Below are positions 58,148 through 64,000 of a stretch of 64,000 bases of DNA, piece after piece. The notes beneath the pieces are model-generated. The model was not told where the DNA came from, searched no databases, and worked only from the letters and a program-made list of their open reading frames with translations. The first letter of the stretch is position 1, and each line of letters begins with the position of its first letter. The position numbers were made by a program, and so were the translations under genes. Source of the DNA: Mycolicibacterium cosmeticum (GTDB taxonomy: Bacteria > Actinomycetota > Actinomycetes > Mycobacteriales > Mycobacteriaceae); the NCBI GenBank assembly GCA_016197365.1, contig JACPVS010000017.1, forward strand, positions 62,001-126,000, read 5' to 3'.

Positions 58148-58182
58148 TTTCCTCGTTTCCAGCTACCTTCTTCGGAGGTGAA

Positions 58183-58539
58183 ATGAGGACAGGACGCACA
58201 GGTCGGAGCAGGACAGGCCCGATCCAGCGCAACACCACGACACGTGACCGGCACCGCCGCATCATCTCGCGCGGACTACCGCCAAGCCCGTTCGGTCCGA
58301 AGCCACCGTGCTACCACTGCACTGAGCCGATCGACTACGACGCTCACCACCTGGACCCGATGAGCTTCACCATCGATCACCTGGTCGCCTTGGCCAACGG
58401 CGGACCGGACACCATCGACAACATCGTTGCCGCACACCGCAAGTGCAACCGCGAGAAGTCCGACAAAGACATCAACGAGCAGCTACCTGCCGGCGTCACG
58501 TTCGTGACCGAGCGCTGCTGGTGGACCGTCCCGGACTAA
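58183..58539 (+). CDS. HNH endonuclease next to terminase
   Basis: The 118-residue protein has a zinc pair CYHC (residues 44-47), the catalytic IDHLVALANGGPDTIDNIVAAH (HNH core, about 65-87) and KCN at the end of the motif. HNH enzymes coded beside terminase are needed for specific cos cleavage in several phages. GGAGGTGA is placed ideally before the ATG, indicating strong translation. Confidence 0.88.
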   Translation: MRTGRTGRSRTGPIQRNTTTRDRHRRIISRGLPPSPFGPKPPCYHCTEPIDYDAHHLDPMSFTIDHLVALANGGPDTIDNIVAAHRKCNREKSDKDINEQLPAGVTFVTERCWWTVPD

Positions 58540-58671
58540 CGAACTACCGCCACCCGCCTGATGGGTTCGCCCGCACCGCATGACCAACATACGCAGGGCT
58601 TAGTCATCGACCTTGGTCGTCAGAGGGGCTGACGTTAAAGGGTGGCACTCCAAACAGTTGAGGAGCGAGCA

Positions 58672-58977
58672 ATGGGCGTGACAACCATCGTCGTCGCAGA
58701 GACCGTCATTCGAGCGCAGAACATCGTCGTTGAGCGAGGCCTTGGACGGTCAGCCCTTGCGGTGTCACCGCGCAGCATCGTCGAGTACTACGCCGGTCGC
58801 GGACTGACTGGCGTGACACGCATCCTCGTCGACTCGGCAGTGTGGCCGCTCGACGACGCTGCCCTCGACGAGCTGATGCCGTGCACTTTCTCAAGCCCGG
58901 TGCCCGTCGCTCCGACGATGATCACCCCCCTGGGCGGGGTGACCCAAGGGGTCAGCGCTCCGCCCCTCATGGCATAG
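58672..58977 (+). CDS. 101-residue protein between HNH and terminase
   Basis: The ATG has GAGGAGCGAGC upstream. The product (MGVTTIVVAETVIRAQNIVV, then GRSALAVSPRSIVEYYAGRGLTGVTRILVDSAVWPLDDAALDEL) resembles an alpha/beta domain with alternating hydrophobic strands. No family recognised. 132 bases separate it from the HNH gene; they hold no gene. Confidence 0.6.
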   Translation: MGVTTIVVAETVIRAQNIVVERGLGRSALAVSPRSIVEYYAGRGLTGVTRILVDSAVWPLDDAALDELMPCTFSSPVPVAPTMITPLGGVTQGVSAPPLMA

Positions 58978-59039
58978 GCGAGCTTCTCTCCCCAGGCTTT
59001 TCTTTGTTTTTCGATCCACTGGACAGGAGGTGATCAAAG

Positions 59040-59660
59040 ATGGCACGACACCCCGATACCCCCTGCTCAGGCTGCGGCAAGATGCTGTGGCGGGGTAAAG
59101 GCTCACTGCCGGGGGGAGAACGGCAGTGCCATGACTGCCGTGCGGCCGGCGCTCCCAAGGATCACGTCCTGTTCGGCGATATGCCGGTGCGCCACCTCGC
59201 CCTGGTGCGCGACGACGGCACCGTTCCCGCGCCCGCTGCGACGGCCTCCGCCGGGTCTGTGGTGGCGGATCGGCGGGCGTCGGTGCTCACCGCCGCAGAA
59301 TCCGGTAGCGAGCTTGACCAGCTGTTGGCGATGAGCGCCCGCATCGCCAGCTCGATCGCTGACGCGGGAACCAACGCCACCGCCTTGGCGTCCCTGGTGC
59401 GCCGGCAACTCGACCTGCTGCGCGAAATCGCTGACCTATCTGGGGAACCGGTCAACGCCGATCGGTTGACCGCGATGCGTTCCCGCGTCGCGCGAGCCCT
59501 CGACGACTCGCGGACCAGTCCCACCGCCCTATCCGCGTTGACACATCGCCAGACCGACATCGGCCGCGAGCTGGCCGCGCTGGCCGTCGCGGCCGGCGGC
59601 CAGGACGACGCGGTCATCGCCACCACCAACGATGAACTCTGGGACGCCTCGGTTATCTGA
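59040..59660 (+). CDS. Probable terminase small subunit
   Basis: The 206-residue protein has an N-terminal zinc ribbon (CSGCGKMLWRGKGSLPGGERQCHDC, residues 9-33), a flexible Ala/Pro linker and a long helical C-terminal half (about 85-190), the part that usually forms the ring. Position directly before the large terminase (29-base overlap) is the main evidence. AGGAGGTGATC precedes the ATG. DNA recognition at cos or pac would be its job. Confidence 0.7.
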   Translation: MARHPDTPCSGCGKMLWRGKGSLPGGERQCHDCRAAGAPKDHVLFGDMPVRHLALVRDDGTVPAPAATASAGSVVADRRASVLTAAESGSELDQLLAMSARIASSIADAGTNATALASLVRRQLDLLREIADLSGEPVNADRLTAMRSRVARALDDSRTSPTALSALTHRQTDIGRELAALAVAAGGQDDAVIATTNDELWDASVI

Positions 59661-61104
59661 GGTCGCCCGCCACCTGATCCAACCGGCCGGCATCGTATCG
59701 ACCGCCTGGCCGAAGGTGCGCGACACGTGCCACAACCTCGGCTGGGGCTTCGACACCTGGCAGGACGGCGCCGGCCGGCTCATCCTCGCCCTGGACAGCG
59801 AAGGCCTGTACGCCGCCGATCAGACCGTCATTTCGATACCCCGCCAGGTCGGCAAGACCTACCTGGTGGGCGCAATCGTCTTCGCCCTGGCGCTGATCAT
59901 CCCCGGCCTGACCGTGATCTGGACCGCGCACCGTTTCAAGACCGCCCGCGAGACCTTCGATTCCATGAAAGCGATGGCCAAGGGCGCGAAATGCGCCCCG
60001 CACATCGACAAAATCTCCGACTCGCACGGCGACGAAGGCATCTACCTGCGCAACGGGTCACGAATCCTGTTCGGCGCCAGGGAAAACGGCTTTGGTCTCG
60101 GCTTTACTGGTGTCGGCGTGCTGATCCTCGACGAGTGCCAGCGCGTCACCGAAAAGGCGATGGATGACCTCATCCCAACCATGAACACCGTGGCCAACCC
60201 GCTGCTGTTCATGATGGGCACCCCGCCCCGGCCGACCGATCCCGGCGAAGTGTTCACCATGCTCCGTCAGGACGCCCTCGACGCGGTCACCGGCGGGGAA
60301 GAAAACCCCGTCTCGGTGCACGGCGTGAGCAACGAACTGTCCCTCTACATCGAGTTTTCCGCCGACCCGGACGCCGACCTCGACGACCGTGACCAGCTCC
60401 GCAAGGCCAACCCCTCCTACCCGGGTCGCACCAACGAACGCGCCGTGCGCCGCATGCGCAAGAACCTCTCCGACGATGCTTTCCGCCGGGAAGGGCTCGG
60501 CATCTGGCCCAAGGTGAACGTCCACCAGGACATCATCAGGCCCACCCGCTGGGCCAAGCTCATCGGCATCGGGGCCGACGAGGACATCGCGCCCAACGCC
60601 CTGGCGGTCGACATGTCGCACGGTATGGACATCTCGGTCGGAGCGGCCTGGATCGACGGGCCGGGCGCTCACGTCGAAGAGGTCTGGGCCGGCACCGACG
60701 TGGCCGGCGCGATCGAATGGGTGGCCAAGGTCGCAGGCCGGCGCATCCCCGTCGTCATCGACGACCTGTCACCGGCCGCGCAAATGATCCCCGGACTGAA
60801 AGCCCGCCGCGTCAAGGTGATCCGCTCCACGGCCCGCTACATGGCCAAGGGCTGCCTAATGTTCCAAACCCGAGGCAAGGCCGGCACGCTCACCCACGCC
60901 GGGCAGGAATCGGTGACCAACGCACTCAAAGGCGCGCGGCGCCGGCCGATCGCGGATGCCGGCGGCTGGGGCTACGACCGGCGCGACTCCACGGCCATCA
61001 TCCATCCGCTTGTCAGCGTCACCCTCGCACTCGCTGGGGCGACCGAGAAGCACCGCCCACAAACGGAATCAACCCGTACAGGAAGGAGGGGAGGCGTCCT
61101 GTGA
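59632..61104 (+). CDS. Terminase large subunit
   Basis: The 490-residue protein has the Walker A-like PRQVGKTYLVGA (about residues 69-80), Walker B LILDECQR (about 163-170), a coupling segment MGTPPRPTDPGEVF and a nuclease domain beginning at AVDMSHGMDISVGAAW (about 322-337), with acidic residues VIDDLSPA further on. It is the motor that packages DNA into the prohead and cuts it. The stop overlaps the portal GTG. Confidence 0.93.
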   Translation: MNSGTPRLSEVARHLIQPAGIVSTAWPKVRDTCHNLGWGFDTWQDGAGRLILALDSEGLYAADQTVISIPRQVGKTYLVGAIVFALALIIPGLTVIWTAHRFKTARETFDSMKAMAKGAKCAPHIDKISDSHGDEGIYLRNGSRILFGARENGFGLGFTGVGVLILDECQRVTEKAMDDLIPTMNTVANPLLFMMGTPPRPTDPGEVFTMLRQDALDAVTGGEENPVSVHGVSNELSLYIEFSADPDADLDDRDQLRKANPSYPGRTNERAVRRMRKNLSDDAFRREGLGIWPKVNVHQDIIRPTRWAKLIGIGADEDIAPNALAVDMSHGMDISVGAAWIDGPGAHVEEVWAGTDVAGAIEWVAKVAGRRIPVVIDDLSPAAQMIPGLKARRVKVIRSTARYMAKGCLMFQTRGKAGTLTHAGQESVTNALKGARRRPIADAGGWGYDRRDSTAIIHPLVSVTLALAGATEKHRPQTESTRTGRRGGVL

Positions 61105-62597
61105 CCTCCATCGAACTTGCCCGGGTGCACCTGCCCGGTGTCGAACCCGACACCAACGATCTGATCAACGGACTGCTGGGCGAGCTGCGCAAGCGCCAGC
61201 CGCGCAACTACCTACGGGCCTGCTACTACGACGGGCGGCGCGCCGTACGCAAGTTCGGATCGGGTGTCATCCCCCCGGAGTACTTCAAGCTGGGCCTGGC
61301 GCTCGGCTGGGCGGCCAAGTCGGTGGACATCCTGGCGCGACGGTGCAACCTCGACGGCTACACCTGGGCCGATGGCGACTTGGATTCCCTTGGTTACCAG
61401 GAGGTTTGGGACACCAACTTTTTCGGCTCCCAATCGTCCAGCGCGATCATCTCGTCACTGATTCACGGGCCCTCGTTCCTGATCAACACCACGGGTGCAG
61501 AAGACCGCGACGAACCCGATTCGCTGATCCACGTGGCCGACGCGATGAACGCCACCGGCGAACTCAACACCCGCACCCACCGACTCGACAACCTGCTGCG
61601 GGTGCTCAAGCGCGACGAGAACCGCAATCCGCTGAGCCTCGTGCTCTACCTGGACGGTGCGACCCTCACCGCCAGCCGCGACACTGCCGGGCACAAATGG
61701 TCCGTGAACTGGAATGAGCATCCGTGGGGTGTGCCGGCCGAAGCCGTTGTCTACCATCCCCGCGTTGGCCGGGAGTACGGCTCCTCGAGGATCTCCCGTG
61801 TCGTGATGGCGCTACAGGATCGGGCGCTGCGCAGCATGATCCGGATGGAAGGTCACGCCGACCTCTTCTCCTACCCGGAACTGTGGATGCTCGGCGCGAA
61901 CCCGCGTGACGTGCTCGTCGATGACGCCGGCAACCCATTGCCGATGTGGCAGGCCGTGATGGGCCGTATCAAAGGCATCGACGACGACACCGACGCGCTC
62001 GACGACCAGGGCAGGGCCAGCCGCGCCGATGTCAAACAGTTCCAACAGTCCTCCCCGGCCCCGCACATCGACCTGTTCACGCAGTGCGCCATGGACTTCG
62101 CTGGTGAGACCGATCTGCCGGTGTCCGCGCTCGGTGTGCAGGCTCGCACCAACACCACCACCGCAGACGGCTCCGACAACGCCGAAAAGCAGCTGATCGC
62201 CGAAGCCGAAGGCGCCACCGACGACTGGTCACCGGCGTTCCGGCGCAGCATGATCCGCGCGCTGGCCATCAAGAACGATCTCGACGAGATCCCCAAGGAA
62301 TACGCGAGCATCGACAGCAAGTTCCGCCCGCCGGCCTACCTGTCGCGCTCGGCGGTCGCTGATGCCGGCCTCAAGCAGCTCTCCGCCGTGCCGTGGCTGG
62401 CCGAGACCGAGGTAGGCCTGGAGCTGCTCGGCCTGACCGACCAGCAGATCCAGCGGGCCATGGCACAAAAGGCCGGCGCCCAGACCAAGACGGTGATCGA
62501 AATGCTGACCGGCAATTCTCCGGTCACCACCGTTCCTGAACCGGCGGCCGGCACCGCCGCCGCAGCCGCCGCCGCCCTCGGCGCCACCGGCACATGA
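61101..62597 (+). CDS. Portal protein
   Basis: The 498-residue protein follows the large terminase. It has typical portal features: an N-terminal helix with GLLGELRKRQPRNYLRACYYDGRRAVRKFG, a core with LGWAAKSVDILARRC, a stem region (about residues 330-400) and an Ala-rich C-terminal tail. It forms the twelve-fold ring through which DNA enters. GTG 61101 has GGAAGGAGGGG upstream. The stop overlaps the MuF ATG. Confidence 0.88.
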   Translation: MTSIELARVHLPGVEPDTNDLINGLLGELRKRQPRNYLRACYYDGRRAVRKFGSGVIPPEYFKLGLALGWAAKSVDILARRCNLDGYTWADGDLDSLGYQEVWDTNFFGSQSSSAIISSLIHGPSFLINTTGAEDRDEPDSLIHVADAMNATGELNTRTHRLDNLLRVLKRDENRNPLSLVLYLDGATLTASRDTAGHKWSVNWNEHPWGVPAEAVVYHPRVGREYGSSRISRVVMALQDRALRSMIRMEGHADLFSYPELWMLGANPRDVLVDDAGNPLPMWQAVMGRIKGIDDDTDALDDQGRASRADVKQFQQSSPAPHIDLFTQCAMDFAGETDLPVSALGVQARTNTTTADGSDNAEKQLIAEAEGATDDWSPAFRRSMIRALAIKNDLDEIPKEYASIDSKFRPPAYLSRSAVADAGLKQLSAVPWLAETEVGLELLGLTDQQIQRAMAQKAGAQTKTVIEMLTGNSPVTTVPEPAAGTAAAAAAALGATGT

Positions 62598-64000
62598 GCG
62601 TTGCCGTAGCTGAGTTTCAGCTACTGCTGACCCAGCTGGCCGGCAACCTCGACGAGAAGATTGATCGACTGCTGTCGCGGATGGACCGCCTCGACCAGCG
62701 CGAGGCCCTGGCCTTCATCACCGACGCCTACCCCGAACTCGTCACGCCGTACATCCACACGGCCGCCAACGCCACCATCGCCTACTACGCCGAACAGCCC
62801 ACCACGCTCACCCGCAAGGCGTCCGCGTTCGTTCCCGTGGTCCCCGACGACCTGGTGCCTGACGGCCTCGATATCTCCGGCCGGTGGGCACTCCTGCAAT
62901 CAGAGCCGATACCGGCGCTGCAAGGCTCCGCGACCCGTGCGGTGTTCAACGGTTCACGAGACACGATGGTGTTCAACGCCATCCGTGAACACGCCAAGTG
63001 GGCGCGCCACGCGTCGGCGAACGCCTGCTCGATGTGCCGTGTCATGGCCACCCGTGGCGCGATATACACCTCCGAGCGGGCCGCCACCGAGGTCGTCGGC
63101 CGCGGTGTCGAACTCACCACCGCCGACCGCCGCATGATCGCCGCCAAGCTCATGACCCGCGACGAAGCCCTCTACCGCCGGTCGCTCTACCGAGACGCCC
63201 GCCAGGCCGGCGCGGCCGGCGCGAAAGTTGGCGACACCCGTCTGAGTCTCGGCACCACCAGGGGCACCCAACAGCTGGGCGAGACCTACCACGACCGCTG
63301 CCGCTGCATCGCGGTCTGTGTCCGCCCGGGCGACACCTACGAGCCGGCCCCCTACACCGAACAGTGGGAACAGGACTACATCGATGGCGTGCGGGCCACC
63401 AGCGCGGCCGGCGACACCAAAGGCGAGCACGGCGCGATCGACCTCACCGCCGTCATCCGCCACATGGACACCGTCACCGCCGAACGGACCGCCACGGCCG
63501 CTGCCGAGAGCCGCCGCAGGGCCGACATCAATGCATGGCTCGACGCCGAGGACGACCACCTCCACGCGATCGCCTACTGGGAGAACGCAGACGCCGAACT
63601 GGCCAAGCTGTTCCCAACCGGGGACGACGAACCGGCCGAAGTCGTTGAGCCCAAACGCAAACGCGTCAAACGCCTACTGGCCGATGTCCAGCGCGAATTC
63701 AGCGACGCCATGGAGGCCGGCGACTACGACCTCGTCGACAAGCTCGCCGCCGAGATGGAACGTGTCGAGGCGCGCGACAACAAAGCCGCCGCACGTGAGG
63801 CGGAACGGGCCGCAGCGAAAGCGGCAGCGTTACGCGCGAAGTATGACCGCATGTCCGACCTGGTGGATGAGGGCTGGGACGAAGACGAGGCCGAGGCTGA
63901 GGCGTTTGGGACATCGGTCGAGGCGATTCGCCGCCGAAACTTCATGACGAAAATGCGCAGCGAGGGCCATCACGGGGACACGTTCACGGCCGTACTCAAG
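62594..64000 (+). CDS. MuF-like head morphogenesis protein (3' end outside the window)
   Basis: The ATG overlaps the portal stop and the frame stays open for 469 codons to the window edge. The MuF-like core lies at about residues 100-260: NACSMCRVMATRG, LGETYHDRCRCIAVCV and EQWEQDYIDGV, with cysteines typical of actinophage minor head proteins. After residue 300 a long charged helix region (KRKRVKRLLADVQREFSDAMEAGD and a Glu/Ala/Arg-rich coiled coil) extends it. Large MuF proteins sometimes carry a C-terminal enzyme or toxin domain; what follows here is unknown. Confidence 0.8.
   Translation, partial: MSVAVAEFQLLLTQLAGNLDEKIDRLLSRMDRLDQREALAFITDAYPELVTPYIHTAANATIAYYAEQPTTLTRKASAFVPVVPDDLVPDGLDISGRWALLQSEPIPALQGSATRAVFNGSRDTMVFNAIREHAKWARHASANACSMCRVMATRGAIYTSERAATEVVGRGVELTTADRRMIAAKLMTRDEALYRRSLYRDARQAGAAGAKVGDTRLSLGTTRGTQQLGETYHDRCRCIAVCVRPGDTYEPAPYTEQWEQDYIDGVRATSAAGDTKGEHGAIDLTAVIRHMDTVTAERTATAAAESRRRADINAWLDAEDDHLHAIAYWENADAELAKLFPTGDDEPAEVVEPKRKRVKRLLADVQREFSDAMEAGDYDLVDKLAAEMERVEARDNKAAAREAERAAAKAAALRAKYDRMSDLVDEGWDEDEAEAEAFGTSVEAIRRRNFMTKMRSEGHHGDTFTAVLK

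Larger units (their letters stand above)
57823..58182. other. 360-bp non-coding region before the packaging genes
   Basis: No credible gene on either strand. It holds a 13-bp palindrome GTTGCACTGCAAC (57856-57868) in AT-rich DNA, a perfect 13-bp inverted repeat with an 84-base loop (57892-58001), a possible -10 TAGTAT (58093-58098) with no good -35 at 17 bases, a hairpin (58116-58147) and a strong ribosome-binding site GGAGGTGA just before the HNH ATG. A promoter for late genes and a cos/pac packaging site are the two likely contents. Confidence 0.6.
49476..64000 (+). mobile_element. Prophage or prophage-like element (left part; continues past the window)
   Basis: From the broken tRNA-Lys to the window end, about 30 genes run rightwards with 1-10 base overlaps. 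Their order is typical of actinophage genomes: regulator, small zinc-ribbon/HTH genes, replication-type protein, non-coding region, HNH, terminase small and large subunits, portal, MuF. None of the chromosomal pathways to the left continue. No integrase, leftward repressor, capsid, tail or lysis gene is seen, so the element extends beyond 64000. It could be a full siphovirus prophage or a packaging-competent satellite. Confidence 0.88.

Noticed and set aside
57823..58182. HEARO/OMEGA-type guide RNA with the neighbouring HNH gene
   Set aside because: The HNH protein is only 118 residues and lacks RuvC or IscB parts; packaging-type HNH beside terminase is the better fit.
1..64000. Insertion sequences, rRNA genes or a replication origin
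   Set aside because: No transposase motif with terminal inverted repeats, no rRNA sequence and no DnaA-box cluster was seen.

Overview
The window looks like a chromosomal segment of a rapidly growing, high-GC mycobacterium (Mycolicibacterium type). The evidence is a complete mce operon (two YrbE permeases and MceA-F), F420-type luciferase-like and PPOX oxidoreductases, a dapC-like/fadA/fadB block with SRPBCC genes nearby that recalls the M. tuberculosis Rv0856-Rv0860 region, a CpsA-like LCP protein, type VII secretion components, and GTG starts with 4-base gene overlaps throughout. A prophage or prophage-like element occupies the right quarter and runs off the window.

Layout. 1-6.3 kb: end of an unknown gene, a frameshifted cupin gene, two SDRs, an MFS exporter, a LysR regulator, an NTF2-like protein, an F420 oxidoreductase and a small secreted protein. 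6.3-12 kb: an AMP-forming acyl-CoA synthetase divergent from two tandem paralogous secreted lipases, then two overlapping PPOX genes. 12-21 kb: a TetR/FAD-monooxygenase pair sharing a double operator; fadB-fadA (beta-oxidation) and an old yellow enzyme on the minus strand; an aminotransferase and an aldolase-like protein on the plus strand. 21-25.6 kb: a GntR-controlled operon for an NCS1 permease, an Asp/Glu/hydantoin-type racemase and a metallophosphoesterase. 25.6-29.2 kb: an F420 oxidoreductase, two SRPBCC proteins and glucose-6-phosphate dehydrogenase. 29.2-38.3 kb: the mce operon, transcribed leftwards from a good -35/-10 pair that would give a leaderless mRNA. 38.5-46.6 kb: a zinc-finger protein, a carotenoid-dehydrogenase-like flavoenzyme and an MBL hydrolase around a TetR regulator, a second TetR beside a CtaG-like protein, an LCP cell-wall ligase, a VWA membrane protein and a small secreted protein. 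46.8-48.9 kb: a three-gene, translationally coupled type VII secretion cassette (EspC-like protein, large substrate candidate, small membrane protein).

48.95-49.5 kb: tRNA-Phe, -Asp and -Glu on the minus strand and a tRNA-Lys(TTT) on the plus strand whose 3' end is missing. The sequence changes character exactly there. From about 49.48 kb to the end every gene runs rightwards: an XRE regulator preceded by three 17-bp operators, about 22 small coupled genes (zinc-ribbon, HTH, ASCH, DUF4031 and replication-initiator-like proteins), a 360-bp non-coding region with inverted repeats, then HNH endonuclease, small and large terminase, portal and a MuF-like head protein. This is the start of a siphovirus-type packaging and head module. 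No integrase, capsid or tail gene is visible, so the other end must lie beyond the window.

Genes likely to work together: fadA-fadB; permease-racemase-phosphoesterase under the GntR protein, whose own promoter carries the same site; mce A-F with YrbEA/B as a lipid importer; the type VII trio; and HNH-TerS-TerL-portal-MuF as a packaging machine, possibly with its cos site in the preceding non-coding stretch. All calls come from reading the sequence; no database search was possible.
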